A stretch of DNA of 64,000 nucleotides from Aricia agestis (GCF_905147365.1 NC_056409.1:7197001-7261000); one strand, 5' to 3'. Shown: positions 1 through 12,339, counted from the first letter of the stretch. Made by a program: numbers and translations. Notes: generated by a model from the letters alone, not told the origin.

Positions 1-262
1 TATTTTTAAAACTATTTAAAAATTAGACATTTTTTTAATGTTACACGTAATTAAACAATAATATTACTAAGCTAATATTTTTAAAAGGAAACTAAAAGTA
101 CCTAGGTAAAGAATTTTAGCAATGTTTTATGTTTTGTTGTCCTACTTGACAATAAGTTTTGACTTTTTTTTCTTATTATGGCACTTCGGCTATTTAACCA
201 TGGCCAGTGTCGAGTATATTAATGGCGGGAAAAGTGAAAACAATGATCTTATTTTTAAAACG

Positions 263-418
263 GCCCATTCACTGCCACGGCAGTCCGCCGGCTTATATGT
301 AGGATAGTGAATGGAGTCGCAGCCCGCAGGGCCTGCATGGCGGCCGGCCTGCGAAGTGCGACACCATTCAATCCTGCATAAACCGGCGGACTGCTGCAAT
401 GCAAGATAGTGAGTGGGC
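263..418. repeat. Palindromic short element nested in the outer element
   Basis: The left half (CCGCCGGCTTATATGTAGGA and GATAGTGAATGG) and the right half (CCATTCAATCCTGCATAA and ACCGGCGG) are imperfect reverse complements, with GCCCATTCACT and AGTGAGTGGGC at the tips. It resembles a MITE. Confidence 0.5.
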
Positions 419-654
419 AACTGCAAGTGACAAAGTTTTGCCGTAAATGTGAAAGAGTGATGTTGCGATTTTGTATTATTTTCCTAAAATTGTGTTAGCT
501 GGGTTCTTAATGTGTAATATTGGTACTTGGTATTATTATATTGGATATTAGCCATTGGATATTCGTTTTCATGCACAAGTGTAGGAAAGTGATGTAATAT
601 GCAGAAACTTGATATTTATCGTTCTCTCCAAAACTCCATCGAAAGTTTCAGTAA

Positions 655-1273
655 GACCATGCGCGCATGGGCAACAACTTAGTTGCTCGGCGATTTATTT
701 GTCTCTTTCGAAAAAATAATTGCCATGTCACCGGGGTGCGCGCACGAGAGCGACAGCAAGACTTTTTTCAGTTTTTTTCTTGACAGTCATCAACATGGAT
801 TTGGTCAAGACGGCTGTGGTCTTTGTACTCGCTATAAAAAACCGAAGAAAGCGTTGAAAAATAGAATATTGGGTGCATCCATTATGGAGCGATCTGCTGA
901 CTCTCGGGAAATTTTATACTAGTTTTATGAAATTGAGAGCATACCCAAAAAAAATTATTAGTTACTTTAGAGTGAGTGTCGAAAGTACTCTAATATTTAC
1001 TCTAGTATTTTAGAAACTCATTGCTGCAAGTACACACAAACTCACGCAGTGGCGGTCGAGTGGCAACTGGCCGGTGGGCAACTTTTTTGTTGCCCGTGCG
1101 CGCACTTGCATAGAAACCAATAGGAAAGGAGACAGTTGCGTCGCGGGCTCTGGGCAACGAAAAAGTTGCCCAGAGTTGCGTCGCTACGTGCGCGCACTTT
1201 CATACTAGCTCCTAAACTTCATCAAGAGACAAAAAAATCGCCGAGCAACTAAGTTGCCCGTGCGCGCATGGTC
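655..1273. mobile_element. 619-bp inverted-repeat element rich in TGCGCGCA
   Basis: The termini GACCATGCGCGCATGGGCAA and TTGCCCGTGCGCGCATGGTC are inverted copies, and the match continues about 50 bp inward through CTCGGCGATTT and the AGAGACAAA region. Inside, GGGCAACTTTTTTGTTGCCC and GGGCAACGAAAAAGTTGCCC repeat the terminal theme near 1077-1170. There is no coding capacity. It is inserted inside the larger 160-1465 element. Confidence 0.6.
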
Positions 1274-1667
1274 TAAAGCGTCTACCACTTTACTGAATCG
1301 ACCGATTTGACTCCTTGACTGTATTAACTTTTACTAGACTTTAGACCTGACGATATATGACAACGATGGTACATTTTTTTTCAAACTAGAACATTCTTTT
1401 CCACCATTTACTCGACACTGGCCTTGGTTTTATAGACCAAGTGCCATAATAAGAAAAAAGAAAAAATGTCAGACGTCACTTGTGAGTTCAAAAAAGTATT
1501 CTTTTTGTGGATAAATACGTAGTATCCCTAAGTAGTCTGTGGTGGATAACCTCTAATAAATAAATCAATCTATATTTTTTAAAATATTATGTACATTAAT
1601 TTAAAAATAATGCAATAATCAAACAATTAGATTACATTTTACCATTTTTCATAGTTGTTGAGACAAA

Positions 1668-3654
1668 ATGAATATAGAAAATGCCGCAGTGAATATTCTT
1701 AAACGGGGCGTCGAATTAGACACAAACAAAAGGTATACAGAAGCACTTGTTTGTTATCAAGAAGGACTGCAAATACTAGTAGACAAGATAAAAGGTAACT
1801 TATAAACTAAATTATTGCATTATATAATATATTGCGTTTCCTCTATTACAATTAATTAATAAATTAATTTACTGCCAGGTTTAACAAGAACAGACATGAA
1901 GAGAGTAAAAATTAATATTATGATTGAATATTCATTATTTATGAAATTTTTAGGAGAGCCAGATGATTCAGTAAAGTCATATTTACGTAAAAAAGTTGAG
2001 GAATATATGAAGAGGGCTGAGACAATAAAAAAAATTGTTGTCCAACAGAAGGAGACTGGTCAATTTCATGAGCAGGTGCACATAGAGAACAATTCCACAG
2101 GACACAGTTATAAGACTTTATTTGGGAGGTTTTTAGATGAGGAGGTCCAGTATGTTATTGTGGAGGACCCGTATATAAGAAGTTTTCATCAGGTAATGTT
2201 TATGGGTTTATTGTAGTGTTCTTAGTTTTAATTCATTTTGATTGAAATATTAAGAGAGACTTTGATGTATTGCTACCAATATAAATGTCACATGTTTAAT
2301 TTCTACAATAATAAAATACTTAAATATACTAAATTCTATATTTCATTTGAATTGATACACAGTTGGTTCTTCAAAGACATAATAGCATGATAGTTTATCC
2401 TTTTGCAGTGTCAGAACTTTCTACGCCTTTGTGAATTGCTTGTAAGGACTTGTAGTAATTTAAGACATATAGAATTAACAACAGCAAGAGATGGAAAATC
2501 TGAGAGAGAACAGAGAGAGTGGTTTCAGAATCTTTGCAGTGATTTGCGTAAATATAGAATACAGCTCATTGTGAAGTACTCTGAGACTCTACATGACAGA
2601 CAGATAATGTAAGATTATAATTATTATAACTAACCCAAATGTATGAAGTTGTGCCTACAATATTATAAAAAGAAAATTACTTGTGTGTATTGAATCATCT
2701 ATACTAATATTATAAATGCGAAAGTATCTCTGTCTGTCTGTCTGTCTCGCTTTCACGCCAAAACTACCGAACCGATTGTAATGAAATTTTGTATACAGAT
2801 ATTCTAAAGCCTGAGAAAGGACATAGGCTACTTTTTTATGGGAAAAAAGGGTTGTAAGGGGGTGAAAATACGAAAATTTGTTCAAATTAAGTTAGTTCCA
2901 AAAATTCATACTAGATGGCGCCGTGCGTGTCTTACATCGCGCTAACGCTTGCCCAACATCTTTCTATAAGAGGTGGTATCATCAAACAATTAAGTTCCCA
3001 TTTTTTCGATTGTTATTAAATAACGTAAAAGAGAACTTTTACGTTATTTAATAAGTCAGTACTATACTATATTATATACAGTGACGTAACCTTAAACCTA
3101 TCAATGATAAATAGTTTATGGGTAAACCTTAAACCTATCAATGATAAATAGTTTATGGGTAAAGTTGTGTAAAATTTGGCATAAAACATAAAGTTTAATT
3201 TAAAAAAATGAAATATTATGTGCACACTGCACAGCTGTTTTGATTTACCAGGGTTTTTTTTTATAAAAGCTTTTGACACCAATTTTGTTGACATCGCGCG
3301 CTATAAACTGAAGTCATCGCGGACGAAGTCGCGGGCAACAGCTAGTAATCAATAATCTCCAAAAGTATCAGACTGATTTTTATTATGAACTATGATTTAG
3401 TAAAACACGAAAAAAAATTAATGCTAGAATTCTTTTTGCATGCATAAAGTGGGTACATTATGAGAATACAACTTTTTTTTTTATATTCCAGATTAAGTTC
3501 CGGCTGGATAATTAAAATTGGCAGAGGGCTAGACTTTTATAAAGCACCAGAAAACAAATTCTGCCTGGGAGTTTATGACTTAGATTTGAGGCAGTGTCAT
3601 GAAACAACTGTGGATATTGTACATTCAAAGAATGTTAAACAATCATATGGGTGA
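1668..3654 (+). CDS. MITD1: MIT domain-containing protein 1 (MITD1)
   Basis: Four coding exons join in phase: 1668-1794, 1879-2192, 2409-2608 and 3492-3654, giving 267 aa ending in TGA. All introns are GT-AG. Residues about 1-85 form the MIT helical hairpin (N-terminal MNIENAAVNILKRGVELD, then the stretch around MKRAETIKKIV), which in the family binds ESCRT-III tails. Residues about 110-265 are the phospholipase-D-like C-terminal domain, recognised by WIIKIGRGLDFYKAPE and DLDLRQCHETTVDI, close to the animal MITD1 consensus. The family acts at the midbody in cytokinetic abscission. Length is near the roughly 250 aa of the human protein. Intron 3 carries a 648-bp Helitron-like insertion but both splice sites are intact. 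The gene is tail-to-tail with inscuteable. Confidence 0.93.
3013..3054. repeat. 19-bp perfect hairpin inside Helitron A copy
   Basis: Arms 3013-3031 (TTATTAAATAACGTAAAAG) and 3036-3054 are exact reverse complements around the loop AGAA. The related copy at 60.7-61.3 kb does not preserve it. Confidence 0.7.
3090..3163. repeat. Exact 37-bp tandem duplication
   Basis: Two identical units, 3090-3126 and 3127-3163, begin CCTTAAACCTATCAATGATA. The homologous position of the copy at 60696-61346 has a single unit, so the duplication is specific to this copy. Confidence 0.85.
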
Positions 3655-3780
3655 CTCATCTGTGATAAAATATAATCTGACTTTTATTATTTAAAAATAG
3701 TGTTTTGTAAACTATTAGTGACTAAGGAAAGGATATCAAACTTTTACTATAACTACAAACTGCTGTACCTTTTAATGCAA

Positions 3781-3786
3781 AATAAA
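3781..3786 (+). terminator. MITD1 polyadenylation signal
   Basis: AATAAA lies about 127 nt after the MITD1 stop, in an AT-rich 3' flank. It is the best-placed canonical hexamer. Confidence 0.6.
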
Positions 3787-3799
3787 ATACAGTATGAAA

Positions 3800-4587
3800 A
3801 TGGTTTTTCTAATCATTGATTTATACTGGGTTTAACCCATCAATCCCCAAGTGGCAGCCAGCTTCTGCATAACAATTGAAAATCGATTGTGTCTGCAATA
3901 CCCACGATGGCGGTGTTAACAAAACAAAGTGATAAATAATACTTAGACTTTAGAGTGTGTATGTGTCCTAAAGGTCCACTCTAAAGTCAAAGAGTTCCCT
4001 GTGAAAGTAGCTGCACTGAAAGGGTATTTTTTTACTTTTGTATGGGCAAGTGCCCCTGCATCATGAATTTGCCCATACATACATATTGCTGTGTATTCAC
4101 ATAAGAAGTAAAAGATAAGTAAGAACTCAAATGAAATACCAATAATGAGTAATATAATTTATTTCATAAACAACGAGTGGAGTTACCACATATTTCATTA
4201 TAAAATTTTATTCATATACATTCATTGTAGAGGTATACAGTAGTGATATTACAGAGGTGGTATCGACTAATACTTAAGATACTTTAATTCTGATGAATGT
4301 ACTTAAAATATAAATTAATGTTGGTGCAGTTTAAAAGGACTTCAATAATCAATTAATATCAGAATATAACTTACACGTGTTTGATAAACAAAATAAGATT
4401 ATATTGTTATTGCTTTAAATAACAAACTAGCCCGAGTCAAAATGGCTTGAAAAAGAAGTAAAGTTAAATGTAATATATAAACGCCATCTAGTGACGGGTA
4501 GTAGTAGCATTCCTGAAATGTGTTTTTTTAATATTTAAAAGTCATTGGGCTAACATCATTGGGTAATTGATAAAGTTGTTTTGTATA
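3800..4587. other. Convergent spacer between MITD1 and inscuteable
   Basis: AT-rich, no coding signal on either strand. A short hairpin pairs GACTTTAGAGTG (near 3948) with CACTCTAAAGTC (near 3980). Nothing else recognised. Confidence 0.5.
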
Positions 4588-4670
4588 GGGAGATCGCAGA
4601 CGGCACACATGCAAACTGTATGTGCGCCGCAGACTAGATCACACAAAAAGTGTGCCGTCTGCGATCTCCC
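4588..4670. repeat. Palindromic short element
   Basis: GGGAGATCGCAGACGGCACA at the left end is the exact reverse complement of the right end (TGTGCCGTCTGCGATCTCCC). The centre is about 40 bp. It looks like a solo inverted-repeat MITE. Confidence 0.65.
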
Positions 4671-4847
4671 ATATTATAGCAAACGATTCCTCTAAAGACT
4701 AAAAATATATCAAGTATGGCATCTAGTTTACTTAAATAAATAGAGCCTAAGCTTAGCATATTTACACATTTTCACAAAAGTGTATACTAAGATTTACTTA
4801 ATCGTAGAGCAAGTGGAATGTATGACACTTGTTTAGCATAAATATAT

Positions 4848-4853
4848 TTTATT
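4848..4853 (-). terminator. Candidate inscuteable polyadenylation signal
   Basis: AATAAA on the minus strand about 248 nt beyond the inscuteable stop codon. Other AT-rich variants exist nearby, so the site is a candidate only. Confidence 0.45.
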
Positions 4854-5100
4854 TGTCAATATAATAAGAGTAGGTAACAAGAAATTCAAATAGTATTGAG
4901 TCACTTCAATTTACACAAGTAGGTAGTTTACACTATATAGAATAAAGAAAATCAGTTCATCCAAAGTTTTCTATAAAAAGTCTAATTTCTAGACATCAGT
5001 TTAATGAATAAACTGAAACAAGAGACATTTAGTAAAATATAGTAAAACTTTAAATGTTATCTTCTGAATCATGCATGAGAACTGTGCATTCCTACAGCTA

Positions 5101-8100
5101 CTAGACGTAACTTTCCTGCTTTGCCGAAAACAACATTAGTGATTCCATCAGATGCGGTCTGATCATGTCATTTACGTCCTTTGGATCTGTAAACGCTTCA
5201 GGATGATGCCTGTATATAGTGCGCAGGGCCTTTAGCGCGTGGATTAATGTTTGGTCCGGATTGTCGTCGGCTTGCGGGCGTTTTCTCTGCATCCTAACCA
5301 GTCGGATAAGATGAGGAACGCCCTCTAATTGGACGATCTGGTGTGCCACGTCCGGTACTACTGCCAGTCTGGGAAAAATGTAAAGTTTAAAGATATATTA
5401 TGTATTTTCAAAAAATAAACTTGAAAATATTGTGAGTTATATGATTTTATTTATTTATTAGGGCAAAAACATTTTAACAGTTTTTGCAAAATATACTGTA
5501 TATAATATACTAGTGAAAATTGCTTATATTGAAAGCTGTTAAAGACTAATAATTATTATTGAATCTCATATAATCATAAATCAATTACTATTTACCTAGA
5601 GATAGCTTCAGCGGCGTAGCAGTGTAATCTAGAATGCGCGCGCAGCTCGGCGGGGCGGGGCGGCGCATGCGGAGCGTGCGGCGCGGCGGCGCGCGTGAAG
5701 CACACGAGCGCCACGCTTGCTGCGCACACGCTGCTCAGAGTTAGCACACCGCGTGGTGCGCGAGACAGTGTCATCAGCAGGCATGCTGTCTGTTCCTGAT
5801 AATGCGTTGGTCAATCGTTAGAAAAAATATTTAAAATAAAAAAAGTAAATGTTATTTTTTATTTATTTTTATTTAACATTTATTGTACACAAGAAACTTA
5901 TTCTAACAAAATTGACATGGAAAGACGACACAAAGGAACTGCTTATTTCTACAGAAACTTCTTACAGCAGCCCTACGAAGAGAAAATACGATATAAGAAA
6001 ATGGACAGAGCGTGCAAAATCACAAAAAAAAAAGTCTTTTAGATCTACATACTAAAAAATAATAACTCATAATAAAACAGTATTATAACCAGAATAACTA
6101 ATTTATAATACCATACTATTTGAAATAAATACAAAATAATTCGCCTATAATGCATAAATACTATATGTATATTTAATAACGGTATTTATATGGATTCTTG
6201 AAGATAGTGCTCTTTTAACCTTTTTTTGAATAAACTGATAGTAGGGCTATCGCGAACAGCATGAGGAAGTGAGTTCCACAATCTGACTGCATGAACAGTG
6301 AATGAGTAAGAATAAAAGTTGGAACGATGTGGTGGAAGGGAAGGGTTCATTCTAACACTGTTAATATTATTTGAGTTTAATAACACTACAAAATAAATTA
6401 TATTTAACCATGAACGGAAACGACCATAATATTATTACTATTAAGATTTTTTTACTCACTTAAACAGAATGTAATGTAAAGCAACTTACTTGTAAAAAGA
6501 CTGATATATTTGGCCCTCTTCTCTTGACGGCTTCTAGTAACTTGTCTATAGTACGGTGTTGTGTAATCAACTCGACGATTTCCGATTTCCTCTCGTTATC
6601 TTTTCTTTCCAACTCCAGTTCACGAACTAAGTTCACCAAGCAGGCAGTACATAGTAGGAGGAGCTGACAGCATTCAGTCCGGGATAATATTCCTAAAAGA
6701 ACGTAACAATATTTTAAACATTGAAATTTAGAATTTAAAAAAAAAAGAAACGTCAATCTGTGCTCTATGATTCTTGTATTGGCATTTGGCAGTGTCATTT
6801 ATGTTCAAAAGTTATTTCTACTCCACAACAGATGGCGATTACGATAAGTTGCATCAATATTGGGACAGATGTCGCTACTGTGTTTAAAATAACACCACTG
6901 TTCTGAAGCAGTACGCATTTTCTCAAGTTCTCCGAATGTTATGCCTCACGATTTCATGGTTAGCCGATGGTATGCTGCATAGTTTATCCATATTTATAGA
7001 TTTAATGCATACTTAATTTAATTTACTTTCAAATCCCCAGCTCTAGACATTTTACTATTCTGTATAATTCAAGTAGCTTAAAGTAGATCTACAGTTAACT
7101 ACGTAAGATATTAAAAATTAATTAAATTAAAACTATACAATAAGTACTACATTTTTATTTTTAACAGAAACAACCATAATTGCAATATATTATATAACCA
7201 TTAACCATAAATGCTTAATTAATATGATCTGAATACGTATGTATTCAGATCATATTAATTAATCAATTCAGTATTTTTAGGGTTCCGTACCCAAAGGGTA
7301 AAAACGGGATCCTATTACTAAGACTTCAATGTCTGTCTGTCCGTTTAATGTCTGTCTGTCCGTCTGGCTGTCACCAGGCTGTATCTCAAGAATCGCTATA
7401 GCTAGATTTCTGAAATTTTCATAGATTGTGTATATCTGTTGCCGCTATAACAACAAATACTAAAAACAAATTAAATTAAATATTTAAGGGGGCTCCCATA
7501 CAACAAACATAAATTTTTTTTGCTATTTTTTGCTTGATATCAATAATGACAATAGGAAGGCACTTGAAATGTTGATAAAATACTCAGTTGTATTTATACT
7601 TTAATATTTAATAATAAAATTTAAATAAAATAAATAATTAAGGGTTAAAAATAGGTATAAAATGTGTTTTGTATGGGAGCCCCCATACAAAAACACATTT
7701 TATACCTATTTTTGTTCTATAATGGTACGGAACCCTTCGTGCGCGAGTCCAACTCGCACTTGGCCGATTATTTAATTTTGAGTACTTAGGTACTACAAGC
7801 GTCTGTCAACAACAAATTACCGATAATATTTATCTTGCGGATATTTTTGACAGATTCTAATCTAGTTTATCAGCAGAGCCAGATAATGAGCATCAATATT
7901 ATGCTGTTCATCTGCATTCCGATTTCCGAATTAAATTAGTAGATTAACTAGGCCCAATTTCACCAACGTCAGTGTTAACAGCTTGTTAAAATGTCACGTC
8001 TTCTCGTTTATTCGTATGAAAAATGAAAGAAGTAACGTGACACTAATTCGAGCATTACCTTAACAGGAGTTAAAATTGGATCTACTTAATTATTTTTTGT

Positions 8101-11100
8101 GTTTGTATTTTTTTCCTACCTGTAACATGTTCGACGATGGTGTTGAGGTAGAGGTGCAGCTGTGTGAGGTCGCAGTGTCCGCGCAGCCAGGGTGCTGTGA
8201 TCTGAGTCAGCACCGTGATGGCTTCTCTCATCTGAGGCTCGGGGTTCGACCGGTCCGACAGGATGTCAGAGAGGATTTCTATACCGCCTCCCTGTATCAA
8301 TAATTTCATTATTAGCACTATATTAGGTCCGAAGCGAATGTACCTAAATAATGGGTGAAAACTGTAAAATAGAATTACAGTTTAATTTGCTTTACTGATT
8401 TTTGCCCCTTAATAGATATAACATCATATAATATACCTATTATATTAATCGCGTACGCATAGCTATATCGAAATGTCTATGCGATCCCCATAAAAAGAGT
8501 ACAAAGTATACACTATACAGTATACAAGCACAGATACAAGTATGAGAGGACGTTGTTTACACAATTGTGCGTGAAGTTTTTTGGGGATCATTAACCTTAA
8601 CTTGCATGTCATCAGCTATGGTTCAACGTATAATTTTCGTCGTCTTTCTAAACCTCATCATTTATAAGCGCTTTTAGACCTGATTAAGTAATTTTGTGCA
8701 ATAATTTATAGGCGCTTTTTCAGCAAAATCCACGAGACTTGTAGGAAAGTATTACTCATTGTTCTCAAGATTGTGTGAAAGAAATAAGAATCGATTTAGA
8801 TCGTCATTAGAGCTGATGGAAAATGAAAGGTTCACTGTATAATAACTGTCTACGTGAGTGCGTTAATAGTTAATACCAACGGGAAATCGGTTTATGCCTC
8901 ATCCCACTGACCTAAACTTATGATGTCATTTACTTGTTTACTACAGCTATTCTAGAATAGATTTATTGTATATTTATTATCCTTACAATAATTATTAGGT
9001 ATAGAAGTTAGTTACTTCTCTAGTGACAATTGTTTAAAATTATAGCTTATGGTTCAATAATATAAATTTGGTAAACTAGGTACTTAATTTCAGCAAAACA
9101 TTAGAAAATTCAACAAATAAAATTAATTTTATTTACCTCTTCAAATTGTTTGACTGCCTCCCCGGTGACGCAGACAGTAGCCAACGCCCTCAAAGACAAA
9201 GCTTTTATAGAACTCTTCTTTGTTTCAATAATTGCTGTTAGTAAGGCGCGGGGAACGCCGCATTCAACGAATGGCAGTTCTGTTATGCTCTTGATGATCT
9301 TGGCACATTTGTCATGAAGGGAACTTCCCGTGTCTTCGCTCAACATCGCTAGATGGCCGATAGAAGTCAGTGTACTCTTGAGAATCATATCCGAAGGCGG
9401 CTCCTCGATTATTGAGACCAGAGTCTGAAAAGTGACCAAAAGAATAATAACTGTTTAAAAAACATAATTCAAATTCACATTTCACAGACAACGCATAATT
9501 ATAGACCATATTATGAATTAACAATTACATAAATTACAATAAATGCACGACATAAAAGACATAATTACAAATTACATAAGTATGCAGCAATGTATGGTAT
9601 CAATTTCAAATGAAAAAACTGAGGTAGGTAATACCTTCATCTGTTGAACAAGAACAGCCTTCGTTGTCTCAAGGAAGATTTCAATCAAGGTGTCCAAATG
9701 TCTCTGTACCAAATACCACTCGGGTTTGCTCTCGTTCATTTCTAGTTTGACGTCTTCGCCGATGTCAATGAGTTTCTGGAGATACATCTGTAGGGATATT
9801 TTGATCTTGTCCCACCTCTCTGGTGTTTCTCCCGGTGGTTTTGTGTTTAAAGTGATGCTGTGTGCTAGTACAAATTCGTTGATGTTCGCTACTAGCAGAC
9901 ATATTTGATCTTCGCCAACGTTCTCTGTTTCTATTTGTCTAAAAGATAAAAACATTTTTAGAAGTATTTTTAGGACAGGTCCAGAAAAAAATTAGGTCAA
10001 ATTATTTGTAAAAACCCTGATATTAATGACTTCTTACCTGATCACATCGCTGTACTGATGCACTATAATTTGGCCGTGTGTCTGTACCTTCTTAATATTT
10101 CCAGTTATGGTAGCTGAGCTGGCTGATACCATAGCTTTCATTTCGGTACCAAGTGGCTTGCTTTGGAAAGTAGTCATACATTCATTCTCACACGAGCCGA
10201 CCAAATTGCACAGCCAATATTGCACTGGTTCGGGTTTTCTTTCGCATAAGCGCTCTAATGTTGTATGATCTATACTTCTTTCCCTGTATAGTATTTCGTC
10301 TCGGTGATTCAAAACTAATCTAAAAGTAAAAGAAGTAAAATTATGAATAGGTGACGAAACTTGTTTGTATTGAATCAATGATTAAAAAATAGTGCTTGAA
10401 GTTGTAGTAAAGTTTGAAAAATGGCTACATACCCGCTATTAAAGTTTTCTAAGAGATTTACTCTTCGTACTGTTTTCTTGCTGGTAGTTTGTTTGTCTTT
10501 CATAAACTCATGAGGAGCAAGCATTTTTGGTGTAGACATACAACCTAAATCTAACTGTACGTCCATGAAATTCATATCATCATCTTTTAATTTTTCCCTC
10601 TTTGTATCGTGGGTAAGATTATCCTTTCCGGAATCTGCATTACGTGGAGTTATTTCTTTATCTTGGAACTGTGGAGGTGGTGTAAGCCTGGTGACTTTAT
10701 AGTCTGTAGTATTTCGTTCAGGAGCATCTTTGTTTTTCAAATTAGCGTCACTTTCTGATTCCACCAGCCTCTCGTTGTAGCTCGGTATCAATAATTCTTG
10801 ACCAGCCGGGTATCCAACAATCACCCACGAGTCTTGTTCGGTTGTTCTAGGCAGTCCTAGTGATGGAACACGGCTACCGTCTAAAATGCCTCCAGCTTTG
10901 TTTACGACTGGGGAGGCTTTTTCTTTTTTTGCAAATAGTCTAAAAGTGTCTTTAGGTTTGTCTTTTGTAGCAATTCGCTGCTTAGCTTTAGGACCTACCT
11001 TTTTAGAAGGTTTTAAGTGAAGACTATCCATTATGTTTTTACCGAGTATAGCTTTGGTGGGTTTGTGAACTTCCTCTGTACAATTGACCGAATCATCTTT

Positions 11101-12339
11101 TTTCAAATCATCTTCATCAATATATCCAAGTGAGTGATATCCTTCGTGTATATCCAATATTTGTTGATCCAATTTTTGTGCCTCGAAATTCAAAGATTGA
11201 TTTAGCCGGTTACGTTGAAATTTCGGTGTTGTGGTTACTGGGATATTTTCGTCATTAGACATACTTCGTTTGTATTGCATTTTAGTTTTTGATATTCGCT
11301 CCGTTGGAACGTACGATACATTAGATATAGGAGTTCGGACTCGTGGTTGGTTGTTCACTGCTATTTCATTATCATTTGATAATCTGATGTATTCAATGCT
11401 ATCGTCCGAAACAAGTTTACTCGTTTCTAAGTCTTTAACTTTAGCAACTTTACTTATTTTCGTGCTATCACTTTCGTCACTGGAAACGAAAGACTTTTTA
11501 GCAGGATATTTCTTAGATGGACTTAAAATATTAGTATTCTTAGGCGATATATCTTTGGCATCTGTTTGTATTGCACTCGAGTTTGGAGGGGTTACCGTAA
11601 TACTTATGCTATTTAAACTAGATATATTAGAACTATTATTCGTCCCTTTTGGACTGAAATCTGATTTAAAACTTTTGGACAGTTTGTTATTGCTAGTTTC
11701 ATGGTTTATATTCTTCGGGGAATGATATTTAGATTGAAAAGATTCATCCATCATTTCATCATCTTTCTCTTTAAGCAATTCCAAATGCTCCTCATCTTGA
11801 TGCACTTCACAATACTTTTGTAAATCATAAGGTGTTTGAATAACACTGCTGCTACGCAAGCGGGGCTTTGGCACGGGAGTGACGCAATTGGAATTAACAG
11901 ATATTTTCGAAGTATCAACTTCATCTATATTGTTTCTCGTCACTTGAAAATCAATAGCTTGTTTAACAGTGATATTGTCATTGTTATTGGAGTCACTGCT
12001 ACTAGAAGATTTATTTTTGTCTGACTCAGGTGACGGGTAGTACTGAGATACCGGCGGTGAGCTGTCCGAATCAGAGAAGCCGGAGTCCTGGCTTTTGTGA
12101 CTGCCTGGACTCCCGTGTCGGAGCGGCCACTGATTTTGTACATTCTGCTGAACGATGTTATCGACGCTGTTGTTCCTCTGCTCGGGTTGATTTGCTATCC
12201 AATGAGGCAGCTGGGGTTCCCAGTCGCGCTCGTCTCGACGATTGTTCCCGTTCCAGTCGGCTTGAGCGACGGGGCTGCCGATATTCGGCGGGGCGTCGCC
12301 CCACCAAACCTTGCTTCTCGTTCGTTGAAAGTTTGACAT
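5101..12339 (-). CDS. insc: Inscuteable, spindle-orientation adaptor
   Basis: Eight coding exons join in phase: 12339-10433, 10319-10038, 9938-9635, 9424-9137, 8291-8120, 6692-6490, 5795-5596 and 5368-5101 (3624 nt, 1207 aa). Exon 1 codes a Ser/Asn-rich, probably disordered region of about 635 aa. Exon 2 holds PVQYWLCNLV...CENECM...QSKPL at about residues 667-691, matching the LGN/Pins-binding segment of INSC proteins. The remaining exons code helical Armadillo-like repeats (for example LTSIGHLAML, ALSLRALATV, ALKALRTIY). The protein ends S-Y-V, a class I PDZ-ligand-like tail. Inscuteable links the Par complex to Pins/LGN for asymmetric division. The ATG at 12339 is chosen because acceptor CAG (12343-12341) sits one base upstream; an in-frame ATG at 12423 would be intronic. 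Exon 1 makes it longer than I recall for fly and human proteins. Confidence 0.92.
6186..6386 (-). pseudogene. Non-LTR retrotransposon RT C-terminal remnant in insc intron 6
   Basis: A 66-aa open stretch reads SFTVHAVRLWNSLPHAVRDS and then SLFKKRLKEHYL, the characteristic tail of insect non-LTR reverse transcriptases (R-L-W-N-x-L-P followed by S-x-x-x-F-K). Only the tail is present. It lies between insc exons 6 and 7 on the same strand as the gene and is not part of the insc reading frame. Confidence 0.6.
7215..7262. repeat. 22-bp perfect palindrome with 4-nt loop
   Basis: Arms 7215-7236 and 7241-7262 are exact reverse complements (starting TTAATTAATATGATCTGAA) around GTAT. It lies in insc intron 5, just before the 7279-7766 repeat. 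Confidence 0.8.
7279..7766. mobile_element. Lepidopteran GGTTCCGTACC repeat in insc intron 5
   Basis: It begins AGGGTTCCGTACCC and ends GGTACGGAACCCTTCGTGCG followed by CGAGTCCAACTCGCACTTGG, a high-copy non-autonomous repeat I recognise from moth genomes. The ends are inverted copies. A second inverted pair, GTGTTTTGTATGGGAGCCCC and its complement, lies at about 7665-7705, suggesting an internal hairpin. No ORF. Confidence 0.7.

Larger units (their letters stand above)
160..1465. mobile_element. Outer inverted-repeat element upstream of MITD1
   Basis: The arms at about 166-230 and 1400-1462 are inverted copies: both carry TCTTATTATGGCACTT and, further in, GGCCAGTGTCGAGTA. Everything between them, including two further inverted-repeat elements, looks like nested insertion. 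The exact outer ends and the target duplication were not resolved. No transposase is visible, so this is read as a non-autonomous DNA element. Confidence 0.55.
2698..3345 (+). mobile_element. Helitron-like element, family A, 648 bp, in MITD1 intron 3
   Basis: It starts A|TCTATACTAATATTATAAA and ends with the hairpin-forming GCGGACGAAGTCGCGGGCAA followed by CAGCTAG|T. This fits Helitron structure: 5' TC, subterminal hairpin, CTAG end, insertion between A and T, no target duplication. It contains a TGTC microsatellite at about 2734-2748 and no ORF of note. A 651-bp relative lies in the opposite orientation at 60696-61346. It is non-autonomous; no Rep/helicase is visible. Confidence 0.75.

Noticed and set aside
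2734..2748. TGTC repeats considered as a CRISPR-like or regulatory array
   Set aside because: They are the microsatellite inside Helitron family A and recur in its other copies.
2655..2885. 76-codon minus-strand open frame, with a near-identical one at 61144-61392 (+)
   Set aside because: The similarity is because both lie in Helitron family A copies; the sequence is repeat, not a gene family.
11231..11725. 164-codon plus-strand open frame inside insc exon 1
   Set aside because: Antisense shadow of the long insc exon; hydrophobic mixture without features.
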